DNA of 55,298 nt from a bacterium (GTDB lineage: Bacteria; Desulfobacterota; Binatia; HRBIN30; CADEER01), in NCBI GenBank assembly GCA_030430165.1, contig JAUIGL010000041.1:1-55298 (forward strand). Reading direction: 5' to 3'. A model generated the notes under the pieces. The model had not been told where the DNA came from and ran no database searches. It worked only from the letters and a program-made list of their open reading frames with translations. This document shows, in pieces, positions 47,810 to 55,298 of this stretch. The first letter of the stretch is position 1. Each line of letters opens with the position of its first letter. The position numbers and the translations under genes were made by a program.

Positions 47810-49942
47810 TCACAGCCGATACGCGGCACCGGCGAGGAAGCTGCGCCGGCCAACCGCTCGGCCCATCGGTCCCGGCACACCGTACGTTTCGTCGAACAGG
47901 TTCAGTCCCTCGACGAACAGCTCGATCCGCCCCGGCGGATCGACGCCGTCGTGCAACCACCGGCGCACCAGCCCTCCCACCTCCGCCGTCGCCTTGAAGC
48001 TCCAGATCCAGTGGCTGGGGATCACCGAGGTATTGGTGACGTCGGAGTACGAGCGGTCTTCCCACTCGCCCCAGATGCGCAGCCCCGACTGCCAGGGATC
48101 GTACTCGTAGGTAACGCCTGGCAGGAACCGGTGCGGCGGCCGGAACGGCAACTCGTTGCCGTCGTTCTCCCTGCCGCTTCGATCTTCCGAATCGAGAAAC
48201 GCGTAGCCGAGATCGATGTCGAGGGAGTGATTCAGCCCACGATCGAACAGCTCGAGCGGCCGCAAGGTCACGCCGAGCTCGAGGCCCTGCGTGGTCGCGC
48301 GGTCGATGTTCTCGTTGGTGAAGACCAGAGTTGGCAGCACCCCGGCATAGCCGGCCCGGCACTCGTCATCGCACAGCGCGGTCGTGATCAGGTCGCGAAA
48401 ATCGTGGCGAAAAAGCGTCAAGAAACCCGAGACCGCGGGATGGGGATCGAAGTCGAGCTGCAGATTCCAGGCGTTGTCGGTCTCCGGCTCGAGATCCGGG
48501 TTGCCGATGATCGCGTACCCCAACGGCATCCCGTCGGCACCGATTCCGATCACGTTGTTGAAGTCGGAGTCGTAGAGCTGCAGGAGATCCGGGGCCCGGT
48601 ACCCGCGTCCATAGAGCGCAGCCAAACGGACGCTGGCGAGCGGATTCCACGAGAGGGCGACCCGTGGGTTCGCCTGAGCGTCGAATTCACTGTGCTTGTC
48701 GATGCTCAGCCCCAGCACTGCCGACACTCCCGCCCAGAGCTCGATCTCGTCTTGAAGGAATGGCGAGTTGGTGTAGACCGCCTCTTCGACCGAGGGCGGA
48801 GTGAACGACGTTCCGTCGGCGAACATGCGCTCGATGCCGCGGCTGTCGATCGCCTGGCGCCGGTGCACGAAGCCGACGCTCGCGGTGTGGGCTTCGTCAA
48901 ACAATCCGGCGAACGAATGCGAGCCGATGACGTCGAAGGTCCAGTCGACGTAGCTCACGTCCTCCTGGAATCCCGGCAGATCGTTGTCGCGGTCGAACGA
49001 GTAGCGCGACACCCCCAGACGCACCGCCGTGTCGTCGGAAGGCGTCCAGCGCCAGTCTCCCGTCAGACTCATGTTGAAACGCTCGCTCTGCGGCCCCTCC
49101 CGCACTGGGTTGACGTCGCCGATGAAGGAGAGCTCGTGTGCTTCCGCCAAGGCGTAGTCGACGTCGAGAAAGATGTCCGTGCGCGACTGGATGGCATCCC
49201 CCGCCTCGCCATCGAACTGCGAGCTGAAGGCACCGAGCTCACGCGCAACCTGGGACTCGGAGTGCTGCGCCGAGATGAAGTACGACAAGTCGCCGACTCG
49301 GTAGCCGTGGCTCGCACTGAGCAGTAGACCATCAAAGCTGCCTGCCCCTGCGGTCACGTCGAGCGACGGCTCCTCGGTGCCACCGCGGGTGATGATGTTG
49401 ATCACCCCGCCCATCGCATCGCTGCCGTACAGGCTGGACGCCGGACCACGCACGACTTCGATCCGCTGGATGTTGGCGACCGGAATATCGCGCACGTCGA
49501 CGACCCCGTCGACACCGCCGCGGAATCGCCGGCCGTCGAGCAGGATCGCCACCTTGTTGGAGTCGGCCCCTTGCATACGTACCGTCGACGCCCCCATTCG
49601 AAACGGCTCGTTGGTGCGCACGAAGATACCCGGAATCCGGTCGAGAACCTCCTCGATACTGCGGGCGGAGGTACGCAGGATGTCCTCCCGTTCGATCACC
49701 TGGGTCGGAATCGTCGTGTCACCGAGCTCGCGTTCGGTTCTGGTGGCGGTCACGACGATCAAATCGACCGGAGCCGGCGACTCCGATCCAGCCAGCACGG
49801 GTCCCGCCGACGAGATCAGAGCGCCCATGGCCCACCACAGCCAGCCGTCGCCGCGCCATCGAAGTCGTCGCGCGCCAGAGCTTCGGGCGGACGCACCCAG
49901 GCCACGGGCGCGCCGCGCGTGCACTTTCCGAAGCGACGGCAA
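47810..49942 (-). CDS. TonB-dependent outer-membrane receptor, probable heme receptor
   Basis: A 710-residue receptor. The plug domain follows an N-terminal VVTATRTERELGDTTIPTQVI (TonB-box-like) and has VRMQGADSNKVAILLDGRRF and VEVVRGPASSLYGSDAMGGVINIIT-like features. The barrel has the FRAP/NPDL pair used by heme receptors, here YRAPDLLQLYD and NPDLEPETDN. The C-terminus ends in the aromatic-rich GAAYRL. The likely start is a TTG at 49942, three bases after the preceding gene, giving a long N-region before WLWWAMGALISSAGPVLAG; this start is uncertain. Position in the hmu run supports heme as ligand. Confidence 0.9.
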   Translation of the reverse strand: MPSLRKVHARRARGLGASARSSGARRLRWRGDGWLWWAMGALISSAGPVLAGSESPAPVDLIVVTATRTERELGDTTIPTQVIEREDILRTSARSIEEVLDRIPGIFVRTNEPFRMGASTVRMQGADSNKVAILLDGRRFRGGVDGVVDVRDIPVANIQRIEVVRGPASSLYGSDAMGGVINIITRGGTEEPSLDVTAGAGSFDGLLLSASHGYRVGDLSYFISAQHSESQVARELGAFSSQFDGEAGDAIQSRTDIFLDVDYALAEAHELSFIGDVNPVREGPQSERFNMSLTGDWRWTPSDDTAVRLGVSRYSFDRDNDLPGFQEDVSYVDWTFDVIGSHSFAGLFDEAHTASVGFVHRRQAIDSRGIERMFADGTSFTPPSVEEAVYTNSPFLQDEIELWAGVSAVLGLSIDKHSEFDAQANPRVALSWNPLASVRLAALYGRGYRAPDLLQLYDSDFNNVIGIGADGMPLGYAIIGNPDLEPETDNAWNLQLDFDPHPAVSGFLTLFRHDFRDLITTALCDDECRAGYAGVLPTLVFTNENIDRATTQGLELGVTLRPLELFDRGLNHSLDIDLGYAFLDSEDRSGRENDGNELPFRPPHRFLPGVTYEYDPWQSGLRIWGEWEDRSYSDVTNTSVIPSHWIWSFKATAEVGGLVRRWLHDGVDPPGRIELFVEGLNLFDETYGVPGPMGRAVGRRSFLAGAAYRL

Positions 49943-49945
49943 AAA

Positions 49946-50950
49946 CTACTCACAGCCGCCGAGAGCGGCCGTGACCGCCTGGATCAGCTCGTTGATCGAA
50001 ACCCGGCCGTCCTCGTCGAAATCGGCGATCGTACACGCTTCGAGATCCGCCTGGCCAAGGGCGATATTGACCGCCATGATCAGCTCGGCGATTACGACGC
50101 GCGTATCGCGGTCGCAGTCACCGATACACGACCCAGCGGGGCGGGTCGGACTCGGGGTGCTGGTCGGCGGAGACGTCCAGGTGGCAGTCGCGGTGGGGAT
50201 CTCCGTCGCCGTCGGGATCGACGTGCTGGTCGGCACCTCGGTCGCTGGCACCACCGTCGGGGTCGCCGCCTCGCCGCGCTCGATCTCCAGGTAGGGCATG
50301 ACCGACCCGCCAACCCCGGGGGGCCCGGTGCTGCCGTTCCCGAGGTTGTCGAGCGACGTGCCTGTCGGCGTGTCCATGGTACGCCAGACGATGCCGATGC
50401 CGGCAGCGCCCGCCCGAACGACCTCTTTTACGTCAGCCGTAATGTCCACCTGAAAGAAAAGAGGCCCCGAAGCACCCAGCGAGGTGTCGTTGATGGGTCC
50501 GTAGATCTTGGTGTCGATGAGGTGACCGCTGCGCGAGACCTCACTGAAGTCGGCAACGTCGACATCGCCGTCGCCATCGAAAACGTGTACGATGATTTCC
50601 TCCGCAGCGAAGCCGGAGAACTCCGTGCCCGGTCCGAAAGTGGTGAGCACGTCATCGATATTGAAGGTGAGTGTCGCCTTTTCGATTTGAGCCGCTGCGA
50701 GTCCGGCGAGAGGCCCTGTCGGGTATTCGGCGACGCCGCGTTCCTCCGTGGCGCCCGTGCGCAGCCCCACACCGAGTTGGTTCCCACCGAAATCCGGAAC
50801 ACCGTCTTGCGGACCGAGACCGGGAAACCCGTCTAGGATTCCATCGAAAACCGCCCCTGTGGTCTCGTCGAGTCGAATCGTCTGCGCGAGCGCGCTGCCG
50901 GCGACGAGAAGGGCGGTGGCAATTGTGAGGACTTGGCTTACGAGCATCAT
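49946..50950 (-). CDS. Secreted protein with EF-hand/dockerin-like C-terminus, in heme operon
   Basis: A 334-residue product with a start at 50950 after GGAG, and a signal peptide ending AGSALA. Residues about 20-240 form a domain also found in the adjacent upstream gene: DGILDGFPGLG..DGVPDFGGN, GATEERGVAEY, ATLTFNIDDVLTTFGPGTEF, GDGDVDVADFSEV, DTSLGASGPLFFQVDI. A Thr/Pro-rich linker (TPTVVPATEVPTSTSIPTAT) leads to an EF-hand pair in a GDC..N..LI..VN.ALG frame, as in the intradiol dioxygenase. It ends three bases before the TonB receptor start, so it is co-transcribed. A surface or extracellular part of heme uptake is a reasonable inference. Confidence 0.78.
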   Translation of the reverse strand: MMLVSQVLTIATALLVAGSALAQTIRLDETTGAVFDGILDGFPGLGPQDGVPDFGGNQLGVGLRTGATEERGVAEYPTGPLAGLAAAQIEKATLTFNIDDVLTTFGPGTEFSGFAAEEIIVHVFDGDGDVDVADFSEVSRSGHLIDTKIYGPINDTSLGASGPLFFQVDITADVKEVVRAGAAGIGIVWRTMDTPTGTSLDNLGNGSTGPPGVGGSVMPYLEIERGEAATPTVVPATEVPTSTSIPTATEIPTATATWTSPPTSTPSPTRPAGSCIGDCDRDTRVVIAELIMAVNIALGQADLEACTIADFDEDGRVSINELIQAVTAALGGCE

Positions 50951-51066
50951 GATGGCTACTCCGTGCTGGTCTGGCTGGTTCGTGGTGAAACCGACGGGCG
51001 CCTGCGGGACGGGGATAAGGGGGTCCCACGGGAGGGTACGCAAGCGCCCGCCGGAGTCTGGTGCGC

Positions 51067-52215
51067 TTAAGGTGTGGCGCAGAGCTCTGCGAACTCGGTG
51101 CCGAGACCAACCGCACTGATCAGTGCGCAGGCGTCCGCGTATTCGGCGCGGACCGTCGTCTGCACACTCGTCGAGTGCTGTTCGACGATACACGCGGCGA
51201 GCTCAGACATCGTCGTGGCCGCGGGGTCGCACGGACTGTTCACATCCGCGGGGACCATCCCCTCGCACTTCTTGGCAATCGAAGAATCCGTCTTGGCGTT
51301 GGACTTGGCCAGCTTCGAGTCCGGGTTGCCGGCGTCGAGAGACCCCAGGCACTTCTGCGTCGCCTTATCCAGGTCCTGGCCTTTCGAGGTCGCCTTGAGG
51401 ACTTCGTCCATGCACTTGGCGAGGAGCTTCTGCACCGTCTTCGCATGCTTCGCACCCGCCTTCGCGATTCCCTTCTGGCACTTCAGCTGGTCGCTGGAGA
51501 AAACCGGAGGATCGAGCGCTACAGTTTCAACCACGAGGAACGGCATGACCGCTCCATCGACGCCGGCCGGCCCCGCGCCGCCGTCGCCGAGATTGTCGAT
51601 CGAGGTAGCACTGAGATCATCGTTCGTAGTGAAGACGATCCCAAGGTGAGTGGCAGAGGAGTCGAGAAGAGAGCCGAGCACGGTGGTGACGTCGACTTCG
51701 AACTGCAGCGGCCCCGAGGTAGCCAAGGTGGTGTCGGTGATGGTGCCGAGCGGCGTCGTGTCGATCACCGACAACGGCGAGCCCGCCACTTCCCCGAAAT
51801 CGGCCAGGTCGATCGAACCGTCGCCCTCGTAGGCGAACAGAATGATCGTCTCCGCGGCGGTCCCGTCGAACGCCGTACCGGGGCCGAAGGTGCCGATCAC
51901 GTCGTCGATGTTAAAGGTGAGCGTGGCGCTGACCAGGTCGGCCGAGCCGAGGCCGGCCAGCTCTGCCAGCGACAGCTCGGCGATGCCGCGCTCTTCGGTA
52001 ACGCCCGACTGCAGGGCAATCGCCAGCGAGTTGCCAGTGAAGTCGGGAGTTCCATCCTGCGCCGCGCCCGGCGGCGGAAACGGAAAGCCGTCGAGGATAC
52101 CGTCGTAGATCGTCCCGACGTCGGTGTCGTCGATGGTGATGATGTCGGCTTGTGCCGACGAGACGAGCATTGCTGTGAGGGCACCACACAGTGCCAATCC
52201 GAACTTGCGCTTCAT
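51067..52215 (-). CDS. Secreted paralog with Cys-rich helical C-terminus, in heme operon
   Basis: A 382-residue product; the ATG at 52215 follows AAAGGA and gives MKRKFGLALCGALTAMLVSSAQA. The N-terminal domain matches that of the next gene: DGILDGFPFPPPG..DGTPDFTGN, GVTEERGIAEL, ATLTFNIDDVIGTFGPGTAF, GDGSIDLADFGEV, DTTLATSGPLQFEVDV. The last 130 residues differ: a basic, helical, Cys-rich region (CQKGIAKAGAKHAKTVQKLLAKCMDEVLKATSKG in pieces, then KKCEGM). I know this only from hypothetical proteins of similar genomes. It lies between a zinc-finger gene and the EF-hand paralog. Confidence 0.78.
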   Translation of the reverse strand: MKRKFGLALCGALTAMLVSSAQADIITIDDTDVGTIYDGILDGFPFPPPGAAQDGTPDFTGNSLAIALQSGVTEERGIAELSLAELAGLGSADLVSATLTFNIDDVIGTFGPGTAFDGTAAETIILFAYEGDGSIDLADFGEVAGSPLSVIDTTPLGTITDTTLATSGPLQFEVDVTTVLGSLLDSSATHLGIVFTTNDDLSATSIDNLGDGGAGPAGVDGAVMPFLVVETVALDPPVFSSDQLKCQKGIAKAGAKHAKTVQKLLAKCMDEVLKATSKGQDLDKATQKCLGSLDAGNPDSKLAKSNAKTDSSIAKKCEGMVPADVNSPCDPAATTMSELAACIVEQHSTSVQTTVRAEYADACALISAVGLGTEFAELCATP

Positions 52216-52331
52216 GTTGAGGTCCTTTCCCACTCGCCGCGTCGGCGAGCCGTTCAATCAGTGATGATCCGAAGATCGATTGTCGGGCTCGGGGCGTTCG
52301 GACCTCTGGCCGCTCGGGTTTGCGTCGTCTC

Positions 52332-52526
52332 CTACGGAGCACCGCCTCCGTCGTAAGGAGGTTTGGGCGGTGCGATGTAGAAGTGGCGTTTGCAGCGGCG
52401 ACACTTGAGCTCGATGCGGCCATCCACCCAACGCGCGAGCAGGTTCCCGCACGCACACCGGACGTCGTCCGCGCCGTCCCCGGGCGGCCCCCCTCTCCTT
52501 TCGAGCTTTCTTTCCGCTTGCGTCAC
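52332..52526 (-). CDS. Com-like zinc-finger protein
   Basis: A 64-residue product with a GTG start. The sequence VRCACGNLLARWVDGRIELKCRRCKRHF matches the Mu phage Com-type zinc finger, a CxCG/CxxC treble-clef-like module that in Mu binds mom mRNA and activates translation. Here no phage genes are nearby. It is the first minus-strand gene facing heme oxygenase across a Fur-box-like site. A role in regulating the heme operon is inference. Confidence 0.68.
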   Translation of the reverse strand: MTQAERKLERRGGPPGDGADDVRCACGNLLARWVDGRIELKCRRCKRHFYIAPPKPPYDGGGAP

Positions 52527-52563
52527 CGTTCTGCTCTTGCCTTCCGATTCCGAAACCGATAGC

Positions 52564-52582
52564 GATTTTGAAAATCAAAATC
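52564..52582. promoter_or_regulatory. Fur-box-like palindrome between heme oxygenase and the heme operon
   Basis: GATTTTGAAAATCAAAATC matches 14 of 19 positions of the Fur consensus GATAATGATAATCATTATC, and overlapping A/T hexamers continue to about 52592. It lies 37-55 bases before the hemO ATG (52619) and 38 bases before the Com-like start (52526), so it could govern both directions. Confidence 0.72.
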
Positions 52583-52618
52583 AATATCAATTCACAGAAA
52601 ATCTCTGAGGGAGGAAGA

Positions 52619-53308
52619 ATGCTTTCCACTACAACTGATTCCGCAGCCGCCGGCGCCGTACTGACCCTATCGACGGAGTTACGCGAGCAAACCGCGCAGG
52701 AGCATCGCGAAGCGGAGAACGCGCCGCTCGTTCGCTCCCTACTGACCGGCCAGATCGGTCGAATCGGATACGCGTCGCTGCTAGGAGCGCTGCTCCCGGT
52801 CTACCGCGCCCTCGAGGACGCGATCGAAGCGCACCGGGACAACCCCGCATTGGCCTTCCTGCCGATGACCGACCTGTCCAGGAGCGATCGCCTCGAGGCC
52901 GATCTGGAGCACCTCGGCGAGCCCATCCCTAGCGAAGTCACCGACGCAGCCAAGCGCTCGGAATACGTCGCCCGGATCCGCGACGCGGCAGACTGCGAGC
53001 CCGTTTTGCTACTCGCCCATGCGTACACCCGATACATGGGCGACCTGTCCGGCGGACAGATCCTACGCCGCCTGATGGCCAAGCACTTCGACCTCGATGA
53101 CGGCGGCCTGTCCTACTTCGACTTCGATTCGATCCCCGACGTCGACGCAGCCAAGGACCATTTTCGCTCGTCCATGGATGCCCTCGACCTCGACGACCGA
53201 GCGATCCGCCATCTCGCCATGGAGGCGCGACTGAGCTTTCGGCTCAACCGCCTGCTGACGCAACAAGTGTGGCAAGCGCTCCCAGCAGACCAACGGACGA
53301 CCGGCTGA
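52619..53308 (+). CDS. hemO: Heme oxygenase
   Basis: A 229-residue enzyme that opens heme to biliverdin, carbon monoxide and iron. The proximal ligand is His29 in LREQTAQEHREAE, and the distal helix motif GDLSGGQ is at 141-147. The ATG at 52619 has a strong GAGGGAGGA site; the upstream frame runs into the Fur-box-like DNA and is not used. Beside an HmuTUV importer it completes the path from external heme to usable iron. Confidence 0.95.
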   Translation: MLSTTTDSAAAGAVLTLSTELREQTAQEHREAENAPLVRSLLTGQIGRIGYASLLGALLPVYRALEDAIEAHRDNPALAFLPMTDLSRSDRLEADLEHLGEPIPSEVTDAAKRSEYVARIRDAADCEPVLLLAHAYTRYMGDLSGGQILRRLMAKHFDLDDGGLSYFDFDSIPDVDAAKDHFRSSMDALDLDDRAIRHLAMEARLSFRLNRLLTQQVWQALPADQRTTG

Positions 53309-53335
53309 GCGCCGGCTCGACACAACCAACAAAGT

Positions 53336-53359
53336 GCGGGGGCCGTCTCCGGCCCCCGC
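53336..53359. terminator. Bidirectional terminator hairpin
   Basis: GCGGGGGCCG pairs with CGGCCCCCGC around TCTC, between convergent hemO and the gene at 53362. The minus strand continues ACTTTGTTGG after the stem. Confidence 0.65.
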
Positions 53360-53361
53360 GA

Positions 53362-54699
53362 TCAGTTCGGACAGGCGGTTGGAAGCGACGAAGTCTTCGA
53401 GAGCACCTTGTATCCCGTTCCACCGCCGATCGCCTTGATCGACGGCGCATCGAACTGGGCGCACATGCGGTGCGTCGAGGAATCGTTGCTGTTGTCGATC
53501 GTCAGCACCGCGATCAAAGAGTCCGCCGGAGTGAGCACGCTCAGGTCGAGGTCGTTGGCGCCTTGATCGCCGGTCGCGCTGTCGCCATCGCCCAGGTTCT
53601 TTGCAACGACCTTGATCCGCTTCGCCGGCTTGACGGTCGCCACCTTGACCCCCGACACGCCCGCGGCAGCGTCCTTGTTCTTGTACTTGGCGACCGAATC
53701 CTTGTTCTTGAACCAACCGCTCCCCGCGAGATCGAAGACGGCGCGGTTACTGGGATCGGCAAGCTGGTAGATGAGCAACTCCCCGGTCAGTCCGGGCGGA
53801 TCCGCCGACACTCCTTTGGTGATGTTGCCGGAATCGTCCTTGATCAGCAAAACCGCCTTGGCCTTACCCGACTTCGCGTAGTTGTCGATCAGTAGCAGCT
53901 TCGCGCCGCTCACCTGGACGAATGGCGGCACAGGCGGCGCGATCACCGCGGAGATCTCGACCAACGAGGAAGTCACCTCGCTCTTCGAAAGCGCGCCCGC
54001 TCCGCTTCCCGAAGTCGACAGGTCGTAGTCCACCAGCAACTCGAACGTACCGCCGAGCGGTACGGTAAAGGTGATCGCATTGGAATCGGTGAAGGTCGAC
54101 GCACCCGGGACCGTCTGGCTCATCGATCCCGAGATGACGGTACCGTGCGTCGTCGTCGCAACGTTCCACGATGCATCCGCAACACTGGCGCCAGCCACCG
54201 ACAGATCACCGTCGATCGATGCCGACACGGTCACGTCTGCCGGCGTCCCTGGGACCTCGGCGCCGCTGGGATCGACATGAACGATCCAAACGGTTGGCGA
54301 CGTCGACGTCGTCTGACCGGAGAAGGCAAAGGCGTTTCCGGAGTAGCTGCCCGCAGCGGTGGCGGTTTGCCCCTCGGTTCGGAAGAAGGTCGGGTTGAAC
54401 GGCGAGAAAACCGAACGCACCCCCGCTCCGAGCGGAGCGTTCAAGTTCGTGCCCAGCTCGGCACCGGAAAAGATGACGGAGTCGTGCAGCGGCGGCGCCG
54501 TCGGTCCGAACAAGGTGTCGTTACGGCTGTAGGCGTTGCCACTGGAGACCAGATCGCTGGTCGTATTGCCGGTCGACATGTTCGAAAAGCCGACGAAAAC
54601 CCTCGAATCCGCAGGCCCGGTATTGACGTAGGTGATCGTGATTGCCCCGGCCGGTACCGTCGCCAACAGCGCACCGAGCGCGACTAGTAGAATCCTCAT
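53362..54699 (-). CDS. Secreted hypothetical protein
   Basis: A 445-residue product. The start at 54699 follows AAGGGG and gives signal peptide MRILLVALGALLATVPAGA. Residues about 20-240 look like a beta-rich domain with Gly, Ser and Thr (VFVGFSNMSTGNTTSDLVSSG, PTVWIVHVDPSGAEVPGTPADVTVS). The C-terminal half from about residue 265 contains KLLLIDNYAKSGKAKAVLLIKDDSGNITKG and YKNKDAAAGVSGVKVATVKPAKRIKVVAKNLGD, a lysine-rich beta module found in other secreted hypothetical proteins of such genomes. Function unknown. Confidence 0.72.
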   Translation of the reverse strand: MRILLVALGALLATVPAGAITITYVNTGPADSRVFVGFSNMSTGNTTSDLVSSGNAYSRNDTLFGPTAPPLHDSVIFSGAELGTNLNAPLGAGVRSVFSPFNPTFFRTEGQTATAAGSYSGNAFAFSGQTTSTSPTVWIVHVDPSGAEVPGTPADVTVSASIDGDLSVAGASVADASWNVATTTHGTVISGSMSQTVPGASTFTDSNAITFTVPLGGTFELLVDYDLSTSGSGAGALSKSEVTSSLVEISAVIAPPVPPFVQVSGAKLLLIDNYAKSGKAKAVLLIKDDSGNITKGVSADPPGLTGELLIYQLADPSNRAVFDLAGSGWFKNKDSVAKYKNKDAAAGVSGVKVATVKPAKRIKVVAKNLGDGDSATGDQGANDLDLSVLTPADSLIAVLTIDNSNDSSTHRMCAQFDAPSIKAIGGGTGYKVLSKTSSLPTACPN

Positions 54700-54838
54700 A
54701 TCGGAAACCCCTTCCCCTCTTGGGTGCACGCCTAGCAGAGCCCGCGCCGCGCGGTCCAGCGATTGTTCGCCGTCGGCCGGCAAAAGGCCACTTTCACAAG
54801 ATGGACGGTGGGGAGCACCACTGTTAGGGTCCGCGGTC

Positions 54839-55298
54839 ATGCGAAATGCTCAAAGACGGCTGGCGCTTGCGACGATTTCGATTCTCGCCCTCACGATGGT
54901 CGGATGCTCCGACGACGATTCCGGCAACGGTTCCGACCCGGGCCTCTGCGCCCGCTCGGCGCCGGAAGCGCTCCGCGAATGCATCGTCGACTACTCTGCG
55001 GCGGTTCGCGCCTGCTACGTCGATACGGACAGCCCATGCCCCGAAAACGACGCCGGCACGTCGGACGCACTCGCCTCATTGCAGAACGCGGTCTTCACCG
55101 ACTGTGACGACGGCGACTTCGCCAACCTGTCGACCGACGCACTCGCCGGCCGCCTGAGCAACGCATGCGCATCCGAGGCTTCGTCCGCCGCCTGGCGAAC
55201 CTACGGCGGCGTCCAGGGAGCCGTTTGGCCAAACGTCACCGACACCGACCAGGACTGTCTGGCAGACGCCCATGCAGCCGTCTCGCGGATGTTCGACG
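54839..55298 (+). CDS. Putative lipoprotein, truncated by right edge
   Basis: An open frame from the ATG at 54839 to the end of the window (at least 153 residues). The N-terminus MRNAQRRLALATISILALTMVGCSDDDSG has a clear lipobox (MVGC) followed by acidic residues that favour outer-membrane sorting. The mature part has cysteine pairs (LCARSAPEALRECIVDY, ACYVDTDSPCPEN). It is divergent from the secreted protein at 53362-54699. Function unknown. Confidence 0.78.
   Translation, partial: MRNAQRRLALATISILALTMVGCSDDDSGNGSDPGLCARSAPEALRECIVDYSAAVRACYVDTDSPCPENDAGTSDALASLQNAVFTDCDDGDFANLSTDALAGRLSNACASEASSAAWRTYGGVQGAVWPNVTDTDQDCLADAHAAVSRMFD

Noticed and set aside
48366..51649. Several antisense frames over the TonB receptor and secreted proteins
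   Set aside because: All lie opposite genes with clear domains and signal peptides and have no features of their own.

Overview
The window is GC-rich DNA, densely coding, with long runs of co-oriented genes. It looks like a chromosomal segment of a Gram-negative, probably free-living bacterium: there is a TonB-dependent receptor with a periplasmic heme ABC system, lipoproteins, many Sec-type signal peptides and a probable Tat signal. Secreted proteins carry a C-terminal 'GDC/EF-hand' module and Cys-rich inserts of the kind I associate with uncultured 'deltaproteobacterial' lineages such as Candidatus Binatota. That placement is inference from protein style, not from a marker gene.

Layout. 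1-1.2 kb: four 68-bp tandem repeats cut by the left edge, then a MntA/HepT-type toxin-antitoxin pair. 1.3-20.9 kb: one unbroken minus-strand run. Read in the direction of transcription it has six tandem paralogous secreted proteins of unknown function (20.8-12.7 kb), a DUF2855 protein, a winged-helix/AAA/TPR regulator, a giant surface protein (two beta-helix cassettes, 13 Cys-rich InlB-like repeats and an IPTL-CTERM-like tail) and two small secreted proteins. 21-28.6 kb: housekeeping genes ilvE, trmFO, topA and dprA on minus, with a divergent ComM/YifB ATPase. 28.6-37.6 kb: a mixed region with a REP-associated transposase and its palindromes, a secreted DUF4185-like protein, a nitronate monooxygenase, a CHAD protein, a foldback MITE-like element, a GT90-like glycosyltransferase, a methyltransferase, a secreted intradiol dioxygenase with an EF-hand tail, and a ribbon-helix-helix protein. 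38.6-44.9 kb: a 1241-residue thrombospondin type 3 repeat protein, a TlpA-like thioredoxin and a lipoprotein. 45.0-53.3 kb: a heme acquisition cluster. 53.4 kb to the end: a secreted protein and a lipoprotein cut by the right edge.

How parts work together. The heme cluster is the most coherent system. A Fur-box-like palindrome lies between heme oxygenase (plus) and a minus-strand run of a zinc-finger protein, two related secreted proteins, a TonB receptor and HmuT, HmuU and HmuV. The two secreted proteins are unrecognised candidates for new heme- or iron-acquisition parts. The six-paralog array has strong TTGACA/TATAAG promoters before two members and intrinsic terminators between others, so it looks like a graded multi-subunit secreted system. 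The regulator may act on three TCAAG direct repeats found just upstream of the giant surface protein gene.
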